DNA from: Bosea sp. BIWAKO-01
GTDB taxonomy: Bacteria; Pseudomonadota; Alphaproteobacteria; Rhizobiales; Beijerinckiaceae
Reading direction: 5' to 3'
Length of the DNA stretch: 64,000 nucleotides
Assembly (NCBI RefSeq): GCF_001748145.1
Contig: NZ_BCQA01000002.1
Span: 62,001-126,000, forward strand
In this document: one piece after another, positions 6,613 to 14,194 of the stretch
Position numbering within the stretch: position 1 is the stretch's first letter
Layout: every line of letters starts with the position of its first letter
Notes under the pieces: generated by a model
The model's database searches: none
Seen by the model: only the letters and a program-made list of their open reading frames with translations
Told to the model about the DNA's origin: nothing
Translations under genes and position numbers: made by a program

Positions 6613-6981
6613 TGGCAGTGTGAATTCGGCCGGGGCGCGGGATTTCTTGCCGGTCGACTGGAAATGATCGGATGATCGAGGACGTCACCAAAGTCCATTG
6701 CGAACCTGATCACTTGTACTTCCGTTTTCGACCCAACTGTCGCCGCGAGCCGCTGAGGGGTCAAAAGTGGCCCTTTCCCGACGTCCGGGGAGCTACTTTC
6801 GGGCAGTCTAGTTGGTCCGCCTGTCGATGGGCACGAGGTGCCTCAGCTGGCGCTGACAAGGTGGTGTGCTGCGGGGTGATGAGGCGCTGACCTCTGCAAC
6901 CTCCGCAGTTTAGTGACCGGTTCGCCAAACGCCGATCCACCGCCCATCCAAGGATGTCGCAAAGGAAGTGCCTCGGGCCCG
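6613..6981. other. intergenic with an insertion-sequence-end-like scrap
   Basis: No gene is supported. The motif CAAAAGTGGCCCT near 6763 resembles the left end of the IS3-family element at 23983 (GAAAAGTGGCCCT), so a solo element end may be present. The rest shows nothing recognisable. Confidence 0.35.
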
Positions 6982-9390
6982 TCAGGAGCTTGAGCGCGGG
7001 AAGGCGGCGAGCCTAGGAGTCCTCGGATCGCCTTCCGGCAGAATCTCGGGCTGCTGGAAGATGACGCCGTTCGGGGTCGGGAGCGGGGTCTGTGTGACCA
7101 CGTATTGCGGCTGGCCCTTGAAACCTGGATCGCCGGGCGGAGGCGTGAGGAGCTGCATACGCATCAACATCGCGAAGTCCTCATGGGTCGCATTGTGGCA
7201 ATGGGTCACGTAGCTGCCGCCGAACTCCCCGAAGCGAACCTGGAATTTAACGCGGCCGTCGGGCCGCAGTCGCCAGACATCCTTGCGCACCAGCCGCTCT
7301 GTAGCGCCAATCGCAGCGCCGCCCCGGTCAATGGTGACCCCTTCCTCGAAATGGAGGTGAAGCGGGTGGTCCCAGCCGCCACCGCCATTGATAATGGTCC
7401 AATGCTCCACCTCTCCCGGCTTAGGGACCAGTAGAGAAATGCGGTTGGCATTGAGCGAATGCGCCCTGCCGCCATTGACCTCGACGGTCCACGGGAAGGA
7501 CTCGGCCGCGCCGCAGTCAGGAATGCATTGCCCGTCTGGGGTATTACGGGAATCCCCACCTCCGGAGCGGCCGAACCTGAGTGTGCGCTCGCGCACCGGC
7601 GCGACGATCGGGATCTGGGTCGTCAGGGTCTTGGCGCCGGACCGCCATTCCGGATCGTTGAAATTGGCGCTGCGGTCGCGGTCCAGCAGATTGCTGGCGC
7701 TGTAGACCTTGCCGGGATTGTCGACGCTTTGCAGCGAGTTCACGACACGGAATTCGAGGATCGGGCCAACGGTCGGGTCTCTCTCCGATCCCCGCAAGGC
7801 CTGCGCCATCGAGACGGCGCCCCTTGGCCTGCGCCCATCGTCCTGTTCCAACAGATTGACCAGGAAGATGCTGTCGCCCGGGGCGAAGGCGGAGAAATCG
7901 ACGACGATATCGTAGCGCTCGGCGGTGCCCTGCTCGTCGAGCTCGGTCAGGGCGATGGGGTTGACGACCAGGTTGCCGTCATTGGCGATGAAGTGGAACG
8001 GCACCTTGGTGCCTTGCGAAAACCTGGCGCTTCTGTTGACGCCGAGGGCGAGCTTGAGGAAGCGCGCCACGGAGACGTTCAGGATGCGGAAACGATAGCG
8101 CCGCGGCAACACTTCGAAATGCGGGTAAAAGGTGCTGTTGACCAATAGAATATCGCCGAGGAAGCCATCGGTTTCGAAGATGTCGAACCGGAGTTGCCCG
8201 GCTGCGTCAAAGGCCGGGTTCGAGACGACCAGATTGACGTCGAAATCGAGATTACCCCAGCCGAGCTGTGAGCCGCTCGGGAGGCGCAGATTGATGCCGT
8301 CATCGAAATCCTCGCGCCCCCTGTCGGGGCCGCTGTAGAGGTTGCAGACGCCAAACATGCCTTTGTAGATGTTCGCAGCGGTGAAGAAGAAGCGGTGGTC
8401 GTGGATCCAGAGGCTGCCCTGGATCTCGCGGAAATCGCCCGGGACCTGAACCAGGCCGTTGCCGTCGTCGGGACCGGAGGCTTTGCGCGCAAAGTCGCGG
8501 TCGCCTGTCGGCCAGACGCTCGGCAGGTCGCGCCGGGCCAGGGCCATCCCCCAGTGGTAGTCATAGAAGGTTCCAGGGAAGTTGAACGCGTTGCAGGCAC
8601 CGTCGCTTTCGGCGCCGTTATGGGCGTTGTGGAAGTGGACCGAGCTCTCGTTCCGTCCAAAGCCGCCGTTGATGGCCCGGTCGACCGGCAGGTCGTTGTA
8701 GATTCGCGTCACGACGGGTTCGCCATAGCGCAGCTTGAACAGAACAGGGCTCCCCGAAGCCGTGCGCAGTCCCGTGGCACTGCCCGGCTGCCCGGGCTGC
8801 CGGGCCCCAAATCTCCACACGGAATTCGCGTTCTGCTGCGGCAGTCCCTGGCCGGGTCCGGTGTCTGGCCGGATCTGGCCGAGCGACAACAGATAGCCAA
8901 GCTTGGGGTAGAGCTCCTCCCAGCGCTGGTGCGCGAAAAATTCTCCGGGCGGGCGACCTTCGAACGGACCGGCTCCCGTGACCGGATTGCGGAAGAGCGC
9001 GCCGCCGGAATTGGTGAAATCGGTGTGGTAGGAGAAGTTCCGAGCCGGCAGCTCCGCGCCGCCTCCGGTGGTTTGCCACGCCGCGTCGCCGTTGGGCAGA
9101 CGCAACAGCGGGATGGGTCGTTGCAGATCGGCCCGCTGCATCGGCGTCTGGAACTTGACCGCACCGAAGGTCGGGCTGCGCGGCAGGCTGTCGGCATAGG
9201 CGCTGCCGACGAAGGGACTGAGCCTATTCTTCGCAATCAGCAGTCCGCCGGTAGCGAAATAGCCCCAGCGCAGGAGATCGCGTTTGGTGATTTGCCCCAT
9301 CGAGAGGGCCCTGCTGATCTCGCGGCGGTTCTCCAGAGAATGCTCGGCCTCTTTCAGCCGGACGCCGGTGGTCTCGCGCGATAGGTACAT
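6982..9390 (-). CDS. multicopper oxidase, large exported type
   Basis: An 802-residue multicopper oxidase, larger than laccases (about 500) and closer to the manganese-oxidase type. All four copper-binding motifs are visible: HFHNAH (about residues 250-256), WIHDHRFFF (about 328-336), HPLHLHFEEG (about 673-682) and HCHNATHEDFAMLM (about 727-740). The N-terminus has TKRDLLRWG followed by a hydrophobic stretch, like a Tat signal with a Lys-Arg pair in place of Arg-Arg. The protein should oxidise metals or phenols in the periplasm with oxygen as acceptor. It stands alone between unrelated genes. A later in-frame start (MGQITKRD) is possible. Confidence 0.88.
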   Translation of the reverse strand: MYLSRETTGVRLKEAEHSLENRREISRALSMGQITKRDLLRWGYFATGGLLIAKNRLSPFVGSAYADSLPRSPTFGAVKFQTPMQRADLQRPIPLLRLPNGDAAWQTTGGGAELPARNFSYHTDFTNSGGALFRNPVTGAGPFEGRPPGEFFAHQRWEELYPKLGYLLSLGQIRPDTGPGQGLPQQNANSVWRFGARQPGQPGSATGLRTASGSPVLFKLRYGEPVVTRIYNDLPVDRAINGGFGRNESSVHFHNAHNGAESDGACNAFNFPGTFYDYHWGMALARRDLPSVWPTGDRDFARKASGPDDGNGLVQVPGDFREIQGSLWIHDHRFFFTAANIYKGMFGVCNLYSGPDRGREDFDDGINLRLPSGSQLGWGNLDFDVNLVVSNPAFDAAGQLRFDIFETDGFLGDILLVNSTFYPHFEVLPRRYRFRILNVSVARFLKLALGVNRSARFSQGTKVPFHFIANDGNLVVNPIALTELDEQGTAERYDIVVDFSAFAPGDSIFLVNLLEQDDGRRPRGAVSMAQALRGSERDPTVGPILEFRVVNSLQSVDNPGKVYSASNLLDRDRSANFNDPEWRSGAKTLTTQIPIVAPVRERTLRFGRSGGGDSRNTPDGQCIPDCGAAESFPWTVEVNGGRAHSLNANRISLLVPKPGEVEHWTIINGGGGWDHPLHLHFEEGVTIDRGGAAIGATERLVRKDVWRLRPDGRVKFQVRFGEFGGSYVTHCHNATHEDFAMLMRMQLLTPPPGDPGFKGQPQYVVTQTPLPTPNGVIFQQPEILPEGDPRTPRLAAFPRSSS

Positions 9391-9441
9391 GACCGCTTTC
9401 CCAAATTGGAACGGCCGCCCGCACGTGTTTGCGATTTGTAT

Positions 9442-9813
9442 CTATGGACCCGCGGTCTGTGGGTGTGAAGGTACGAAAGTCGGATCGGTCGAGGATTCAC
9501 CGGCCGTCATCGGCGATTTCAGAGCGGGATTTGGGGACGAAGTATCGACACCCGCGGGGATTTGGTGGTCCTCTTCCCAGCAAAAGGCCGCATAGTCGAT
9601 ATCAGCCCATTCTTCGGCTTCGTCGCTGTCAGGGCGCGCGTCCTCGATCTCGGCCATTCGCTGCCGGGCTGCCCACCATTCCAAGGTGTCGGTGAGACGC
9701 CCGATCGTGCTTCGGTTTCGCTGCAGCTCCTGCAAGCGCTGGGCAGATGGAGGCGTGGCCGCCTGTGCGGAGAAATTCGGCGCTGCCACAACGCTTGGCG
9801 AACTGCTCGACAT
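9442..9813 (-). CDS. doubtful hypothetical protein
   Basis: The segment RQRMAEIEDARPDSDEAEEW resembles RIGEIEDAKPD of the 64-residue protein at 3011-3205, which suggests a degraded or extended relative. The ATG at 9813 (MSSSSPSV) is one choice; the C-terminal 35 residues are low complexity. The frame overlaps, in antisense, the zinc-ribbon relative at 9686-9922, and probably only one of the two is expressed. Confidence 0.3.
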   Translation of the reverse strand: MSSSSPSVVAAPNFSAQAATPPSAQRLQELQRNRSTIGRLTDTLEWWAARQRMAEIEDARPDSDEAEEWADIDYAAFCWEEDHQIPAGVDTSSPNPALKSPMTAGESSTDPTFVPSHPQTAGP

Positions 9814-9922
9814 GTTTATGAGCAAGTGCGCGGGGCGATCGGAAATCCACAAGCCGCAGAAATACGGCACGAATTGCAGCGCCTATTGCCCCGACATCGG
9901 CAGGACATCGCGCTCACGCTGA
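9686..9922 (+). CDS. short zinc-ribbon-like paralogue, 78 aa
   Basis: Starts with GTG (MSVRRPIVLRFRC) and is colinear with the SOS-operon protein at 3848-4240: RFRCSSCKRWADG, TLGELLDMFMSKC, then HKPQKYGTNCSAYCPDIG. All conserved cysteines are kept, but the C-terminal 30 residues are missing. No LexA box is seen upstream, so it is either a shorter functional paralogue or a promoterless duplicate. Confidence 0.5.
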   Translation: MSVRRPIVLRFRCSSCKRWADGGVAACAEKFGAATTLGELLDMFMSKCAGRSEIHKPQKYGTNCSAYCPDIGRTSRSR

Positions 9923-9941
9923 CTGGAGCGTGGGCTCGCGG

Positions 9942-10205
9942 TCATTTCAATTGGCTGTCCTTGCTGCCCCGGCGGTTGATCCCGGACAGAGCCCGGGGAC
10001 GGTCAAGCCCTGACTGGCAATCCACACAGGTACGGGCGCCGGGCATCGCAAGACGCCGCGCCTCCGCGATTTCCTCACCGCATACCTGGCAATGAATCTC
10101 GCCGGGTCCGGTCGGGAGCCTTGAGCGCGCAAGCCGGACGGCATCGGTGATCGAGTCGTCGATTTGGTCCTGAACGGCTCCATCGGGAGCCCAGCCGCTT
10201 GCCAT
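9942..10205 (-). CDS. DksA/TraR-family zinc-finger protein
   Basis: An 87-residue protein starting MASGWAPDGAVQDQIDDSI with the C4 zinc finger CQVCGEEI then CVDCQ near residues 40-65, as in short TraR/YbiI-type relatives of DksA. DksA proteins enter the RNA polymerase secondary channel; the short form lacks most of the coiled coil, so its action may differ. GAGGTG precedes the ATG at 10205. The gene overlaps in a different frame the extended tail of the upstream gene (10075-10908). Confidence 0.8.
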   Translation of the reverse strand: MASGWAPDGAVQDQIDDSITDAVRLARSRLPTGPGEIHCQVCGEEIAEARRLAMPGARTCVDCQSGLDRPRALSGINRRGSKDSQLK

Positions 10206-10908
10206 GGAACACCTCACTCTCGTTATGCCCAAATGGCGTTCGTCCGCCCCGATTTCTACGGCTACCAATGCGGGAATGCCCTGCCTGCCTGGCCTTCGAT
10301 GAACCTTCGCGGTCGCCAACCGCAACTGTCGCCGGGCGAGCCCAGCGACAGATGCGCGAAGTGGCGTAGATGCCGGCTTGGCCGCGGACATACGGATCGG
10401 CTGTTTCGTCGAAGCGGGTCCAGCCTTCGGGCCGGTATTGAGCCACGCGGCTCTCGCGATCGATCGGGGTCGCACCGTCCAGAATGGCCTCGACCGCGGC
10501 GGCGTGTTCGTCGGCGGCCTTCACAGACACCACGGTGCCGCCACGGCGAACCGTCTCGGCATAGTAGTGAGCCTCGTCTTCGTCGACACCGGCGCTGGTG
10601 AACGATCCCACGAGACCACCAGCCGCCGCGCCTGCGACAGCACCGGCCGCGGTCGACGCCAGCCAGCCAGCGGCAACGACGGGACCAATTCCCGGGATTG
10701 CCAGCAGGCCGATGCCGGCGAGAAGTCCGGCGGCTCCGCCGATGCCTGCCCCAATGCCAGCGCCCTCGGCGGCGTTGCTGTCCTTGGCGCGCTCATCACG
10801 GCCGACGACGCTGAAGTCGGATGACGAGATGCTGGCCTGTTCGAGCCTCTCGACCGCTGCCGCGGCTTGGTCATAGGTGTCATAGGACCGAGTGATCGTA
10901 CGGGTCAT
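10075..10908 (-). CDS. stress protein with glycine-zipper core, extended tail
   Basis: A 277-residue protein. The first 165 or so residues match the 188-residue protein at 57290-57856: MTRTITRSYDTYDQAA, VVGRDERAKDSNAAEG, a long Gly/Ala-rich membrane-like core (GAGIGAGIGG and IPGIGPVVAAGWLAS), then EGWTRFDETADPY. This resembles general-stress-protein-17M-type proteins. After about residue 170 the frame becomes Arg-rich, runs into the TraR-type gene and has no match in the paralogue, so a frameshift or lost stop codon is likely. It lies behind the PepSY-like gene and an EcfG promoter. Confidence 0.75.
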   Translation of the reverse strand: MTRTITRSYDTYDQAAAAVERLEQASISSSDFSVVGRDERAKDSNAAEGAGIGAGIGGAAGLLAGIGLLAIPGIGPVVAAGWLASTAAGAVAGAAAGGLVGSFTSAGVDEDEAHYYAETVRRGGTVVSVKAADEHAAAVEAILDGATPIDRESRVAQYRPEGWTRFDETADPYVRGQAGIYATSRICRWARPATVAVGDREGSSKARQAGHSRIGSRRNRGGRTPFGHNESEVFHGKRLGSRWSRSGPNRRLDHRCRPACALKAPDRTRRDSLPGMR

Positions 10909-10943
10909 GTTTGTCTCCGGAGTTCGGGTGCGAGGGGCATCGA

Positions 10944-11240
10944 TCAGTTGCGAGTGATGTTGCCGCGATAGTCGACCGAGACGTTGACCTGAGCGCCGGC
11001 GTTCGTGGCCGAGCCTTTCCAGACGCCGTTGTCATCCTTTTTCAGGCCGGTGACGTTGGTGTAGCCGTTAGCTTCGAGCCGCCTCTTGGCCTGGCCTTCG
11101 GTGAAGCTGTTGGCGCCCGGCAGCGGGGCGTTCGCGTCGGCTGGGGCGGGAGCTGGTGTCGGCGAGGTCGTCGACGTTTGGGCCATAGCGCCGAAGGAGG
11201 TCGCCGTCGCGATCAGGGAAGTGATGATCAGCTTATTCAT
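10944..11240 (-). CDS. exported PepSY-like protein, copy 1
   Basis: A 98-residue protein: signal peptide (MNKLIITSLIATATSFGAMA), a Thr/Pro/Ala-rich linker, then a PepSY-like domain with EGQAKRRLEANGYTNVTGL and VNVSVDYRGNI. PepSY domains are small periplasmic modules thought to bind peptides or inhibit proteases. GGGAGAA precedes the ATG at 11240. An exact EcfG promoter is 43 bases upstream. Copy 2 at 56957-57250 is strongly similar from PLPGANSFTEGQAK to the end and is likewise followed by a glycine-zipper stress protein. Confidence 0.82.
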   Translation of the reverse strand: MNKLIITSLIATATSFGAMAQTSTTSPTPAPAPADANAPLPGANSFTEGQAKRRLEANGYTNVTGLKKDDNGVWKGSATNAGAQVNVSVDYRGNITRN

Positions 11241-11282
11241 GGTGGTTCTCCCAAGGGACGGCGGTGCCGCAGTGCCCAAGAA

Positions 11283-11307
11283 AACGGCGCCCCACCACTT
11301 TCGTTCC
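11283..11307 (-). promoter_or_regulatory. EcfG-type promoter of PepSY-like copy 1
   Basis: On the minus strand GGAAC (11307-11303) and CGTT (11286-11283) are separated by 16 bases, 43 bases from the ATG at 11240. Confidence 0.75.
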
Positions 11308-11509
11308 TTTCAGGATCAGGCCCGCGAGAATGGAACTGCCGGGACGATATTCGCCCAGGCACCAAGAAGCGCGGGCTTGCCAGACTCATGGTTCGGGTGA
11401 TCGCAGCGGTCCGCTGGCACAACGAGAATCAATGCGGCGGCGGCACAACCGTAAGCAAGCCTACATGCGCAGCTACACGCTAACTCCTTCATTATGAACG
11501 ATTATTCAT

Positions 11510-11534
11510 GGAACAGGCGATCTGGCGAGCCGTT
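11510..11534 (+). promoter_or_regulatory. EcfG-type promoter of DUF1236 gene, copy 1
   Basis: GGAAC (11510-11514) and CGTT (11531-11534) with a 16-base spacer. The element and about 120 surrounding bases recur at 63690-63832 before the second DUF1236 gene, with both boxes unchanged. Confidence 0.8.
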
Positions 11535-11570
11535 TAGCTTTGCGGCGGGGGCCATCAAGGGAGAAGAACT

Positions 11571-11996
11571 ATGATCAAGAATCTTGTTCTTTTCGCCGCG
11601 CTCGCCATCGTTCCGGCGACGGCGTTCTCGCAGTCGAACTCTGGCGCCGCCGGTGGCGCCGCGAGCGGCGCGGCCACAGGTGCTGTCGGCGGCGCGATCG
11701 TCGGCGGACCTGCGGGGGCAGCGGTGGGTGCAGTCGGCGGCGCCGCTGCGGGCGCGATTATCGGCGGCATAACGGCCGACCAGCGCACTGAGTTCCGCAC
11801 CTATGTGAGGGAGCAGAAGGTGCCATCGGTGGCCTATCGCGAGAAGGTGGTCGTCGGCGCGACGCTGCCCGACACGGTCACCTATCGCGAGGTTCCGGCT
11901 CGCTACGGCAAGACCGAGTATCGCTACACCGTGGTCAACGACCAGACCGTCCTGGTCGAGCCGAAGACGCGCAAGATCGTTCAGATCATCGAATGA
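11571..11996 (+). CDS. exported DUF1236 glycine-zipper protein, copy 1
   Basis: A 141-residue protein with a signal peptide (MIKNLVLFAALAIVPATAFS), a Gly/Ala-rich glycine-zipper segment (about residues 23-66) and a C-terminal DUF1236 domain containing VPSVAYREKVVVGATLPD and YRYTVVNDQTVLVEP. DUF1236 proteins are abundant in Rhizobiales and are presumed to be envelope proteins; their role is unknown. GGGAGAAGAACT precedes the ATG. An EcfG promoter drives it and an intrinsic terminator follows. The N-terminal 56 residues have a close copy at the right edge of the window. Confidence 0.88.
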   Translation: MIKNLVLFAALAIVPATAFSQSNSGAAGGAASGAATGAVGGAIVGGPAGAAVGAVGGAAAGAIIGGITADQRTEFRTYVREQKVPSVAYREKVVVGATLPDTVTYREVPARYGKTEYRYTVVNDQTVLVEPKTRKIVQIIE

Positions 11997-12002
11997 TCAA
12001 CG

Positions 12003-12033
12003 GGAGCCCACCCCTGAGAGGGTGGGCTCCTTT
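12003..12033 (+). terminator. intrinsic terminator after DUF1236 gene
   Basis: GGAGCCCACCC (12003-12013) pairs perfectly with GGGTGGGCTCC (12020-12030) around a 6-base loop, followed by TTT. Confidence 0.85.
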
Positions 12034-12070
12034 CGATCAGGTTCACCCTGATCAGCAAGGAGACAACGCC

Positions 12071-12349
12071 ATGTTACGGCCAATCCTGATCGCCGCTGCT
12101 GTTGCGGCTACCACCGCCGTCAGCGCTCCGGCGCAAGCGCAGGTCCAGTTAGAGTTCGGTATCGACCGGCCGGGCTATGATGGTCCGCGCTATCACGAGC
12201 CCCGTGGCTACCCCTTTGCTGGGGAACGGCGCGGCTTCCGAGGCCCCACTGTTATCGACGACGACGATGACGATTGCCGCATTGTCATAAAGCGTCGGGT
12301 CAATCGCTACGGCGAGCTTGTCGAGCGCCGGATGCGCATCTGCGACTGA
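12071..12349 (+). CDS. exported hypothetical protein, 92 aa
   Basis: Signal peptide MLRPILIAAAVAATTAVSA with cleavage near APAQA, then a Tyr/Pro/Arg-rich middle (RPGYDGPRYHEPRGY), an Asp run (DDDDDD) and a basic tail, IVIKRRVNRYGELVERRM. AAGGAGA precedes the ATG. The Asp cluster could bind divalent cations. It follows the DUF1236 gene across a terminator. No known family beyond short exported proteins of this type. Confidence 0.7.
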   Translation: MLRPILIAAAVAATTAVSAPAQAQVQLEFGIDRPGYDGPRYHEPRGYPFAGERRGFRGPTVIDDDDDDCRIVIKRRVNRYGELVERRMRICD

Positions 12350-12412
12350 CGCCTGGCGCATGCAGCGGGTGTGGACTTTCCAAAGCCCGCTCTTGGTCAT
12401 GAGGAGGAACCG

Positions 12413-12706
12413 ATGCGAAAGTTCGTCTTCGTGGCAGCGGCCATGCTGAGCTTCTGCTCCGTGACGCCATCGATTACACAAGCCGGCCCCGTGGCAGGAC
12501 TGACGACCCTATCCGCAAGCCGCAGAAATACGGGTTCAAATGGGGGGTATTGCCTGGATGCTGGGAACGCGGCCTTGCGCGGGATGGATGCGGAGGATCA
12601 ATTCAAAATGGCTTTGATCCAGGGCACTACTGCCGTGCCGTCGGACGCTGATAGTGCCGATGTCCAGCGGGTGCGGCGCGCGGCCTCTAGGCGCTGCGGT
12701 CGGTGA
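12413..12706 (+). pseudogene. exported protein fused to broken zinc-ribbon scrap
   Basis: A good ribosome site (GAGGAGGA) and signal peptide (MRKFVFVAAAMLSFCS, cleavage near TQA) open a frame whose later part is unlike a protein. In another frame, bases 12503-12538 read DDPIRKPQKYG, which matches NNPIRKPQKYG of the SOS-operon protein at 3848-4240. The gene is therefore probably an exported protein whose 3' part was replaced by a fragment of that family. It may still produce a chimeric 97-residue peptide. Confidence 0.5.
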
Positions 12707-12762
12707 AATATGACGGGAATTGCGGCCCGCGCCTGGGATTCAGAATCGTATGTGGCGATGGG

Positions 12763-12945
12763 CTAGTCCGGTTTCCCCAACACCATGGCGACCGCGGCCG
12801 AACTCGGGCCGGCTTTTTCTACAGCCGCCTTCAATTGCTCGATGCTGACGCCCCACTTTTGCGTCCAGTATTTCACCTCGTGGGGCTCATTCAAATTGAT
12901 GCGAGAGCGGTCCTGCGCACCTCGCTTATTGAGATCGTCCGGCAT
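12763..12945 (-). CDS. DUF3606 protein, 60 aa
   Basis: Matches the short DUF3606 family: RINLNEPHEVKYWTQKWG, then SIEQLKAAVEKAG. The whole 60-residue protein is one domain. GGGAGGTTCCC leads into the ATG at 12945. An EcfG-like promoter with GGTT as -10 lies 26 bases upstream, so stress control is likely. The biochemical role of DUF3606 is not known. Confidence 0.85.
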   Translation of the reverse strand: MPDDLNKRGAQDRSRINLNEPHEVKYWTQKWGVSIEQLKAAVEKAGPSSAAVAMVLGKPD

Positions 12946-12970
12946 GGGAACCTCCCTGGAGTTCCCACTG

Positions 12971-12995
12971 AACCTCGATCACGAACCGAAGTTCC
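12971..12995 (-). promoter_or_regulatory. EcfG-like promoter of DUF3606 gene
   Basis: On the minus strand GGAAC (12995-12991), 16 bases, then GGTT (12974-12971). The first -10 base differs from the consensus; the spacing and distance to the gene fit. Confidence 0.5.
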
Positions 12996-13261
12996 TCGCG
13001 TTGAACATCCCCTCGCGCCGCTAGGCCGACCTCTTCTCGCTTGATGGGCCAGATGACCGCAAGCCAGTGGCGTTTCATTGGCCTGCCGGCCCAATTTCGC
13101 GACGAGCGGTAGCCCCTTCCGGCGTGCACGCGAGCGGAATCGATTGGTGCCGCAAATGCTCTTATGCGCACCCAGGGTGGGGCCAAGCCGGTCGCTATGC
13201 GACCTTCTCCGGGCCGCGAACTCCCAGCTGAACAAAGAAAATCGCAACGCCTGATCACCTC

Positions 13262-13287
13262 GGAACATGGCGTCGACTCGCCGAGTT
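13262..13287 (+). promoter_or_regulatory. EcfG-like promoter of DUF883-like gene, copy 1
   Basis: GGAAC (13262-13266), 17 bases, then AGTT (13284-13287), 33 bases before the ATG at 13320. The paralogue at 54156-54413 has an exact EcfG promoter, which supports this weaker match. Confidence 0.5.
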
Positions 13288-13319
13288 GAACGAGGGTTCT
13301 ATTCCCGGAGACAACCCCG

Positions 13320-13574
13320 ATGGCAAATCAAATCCATTCGTCGAGCTTCAAAGAAATGTCAGAACATGCCGACGCCCTCAAGGACGAGGTCGATCATGTC
13401 TCCGCTACCTTACAATCCATGGGCGTGGATCCTGACCGCGTGGCGGCGGTCGCAACAGAGCGGGTCAGTGAATTCCAGCAGATGATCGAAGATGAAATCC
13501 GAGCGCGCCCAATTCGTGCGATAGGCTGGGCTGCGGCCGCGGGGTTGGTTTTGGGGTTTATGGCCGCGAGGTGA
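13320..13574 (+). CDS. DUF883-like membrane-anchored stress protein, copy 1
   Basis: An 84-residue protein starting MANQIHSSSFKEMSEH. Two amphipathic helices (about residues 10-60) precede a basic hinge, RARPIRAIGW, and a C-terminal membrane helix, AAAAGLVLGFMAAR. This is the plan of the ElaB/YqjD (DUF883) family, tail-anchored inner-membrane proteins that bind ribosomes in stationary phase in E. coli. The paralogue at 54156-54413 keeps FQQMI-DE and the same tail. Confidence 0.75.
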   Translation: MANQIHSSSFKEMSEHADALKDEVDHVSATLQSMGVDPDRVAAVATERVSEFQQMIEDEIRARPIRAIGWAAAAGLVLGFMAAR

Positions 13575-14194
13575 TCGCGGGCCGCGCGCGGGCATCGCAG
13601 CCGCTTTAGCGCAGGCCACTAAGATCTACGGGACCGCGTAAATGGCCGCACATTGGTCCACTCGGAAGCACCTGCCTTCATCTTTACGTCGACATGCAAA
13701 CGAGTTTTCGGGCTGGGCTATCCATGGGCTGTTCAGCCGCTAACGAGGAAGCGGTCCGGCGTGGTGAGCCTCGGCTCTGGTTCGAATCCTTCCAAAACTG
13801 ACAGTCAGAATTCTTGTCGACCGCCATTCTGGTGGTGTTGTGGATCTTCCTTCGTCATCGAGGCTCACCTGAGTCGAAGCCTGTCGCTGCTGCAAACTTT
13901 GAAACCGGCAATTGATAGGGTCCCCGTTTCCACGAGCTCCAGCTGCTTCGCCTCCCGTCCCATACTGCCAGTCGAACCGCTCATGCTACGCACGCGAACC
14001 TAACGTTACGCTGACAGGACCTGTCAGCTTCGCGCGCGAAAGCTTGAGATAAACAGCGCCGTTTTGGGGGTGCGGAGAATCCCCCTTCCAATGTGGCCGG
14101 AAGACACCGGCTCGACCTAACACGATCATTCGAGACCGCCTGCCAAGAAAACCAGGGGCTCCGGGGGGCATTTCCACCATTTCGGAGCAGGATC
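13575..14194. other. intergenic, no gene seen
   Basis: About 620 bases without a supported gene. The string GGTTCGAATCC near 13779 looks like a tRNA T-loop but no cloverleaf forms around it. The promoter of the RTX gene should lie at the right end. Confidence 0.45.

Noticed and set aside
6755..6800. Solo insertion-sequence end resembling the IS3 left terminus
   Set aside because: Only about 13 bases match and no transposase or opposite end is nearby; kept as a remark only.
8395..9384. 329-codon plus-strand frame inside the multicopper oxidase gene
   Set aside because: Antisense shadow of a gene with four intact copper motifs; no recognisable protein features.
10201..10225. GGAAC at 10206 with a downstream CGTT as an EcfG promoter
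   Set aside because: The spacer is only 10 bases, outside the 16-17 allowed.
13770..13800. tRNA-like T-loop (GGTTCGAATCC)
   Set aside because: No acceptor, D or anticodon stems can be drawn around it and the T-stem does not pair; no tRNA or attachment site can be supported.
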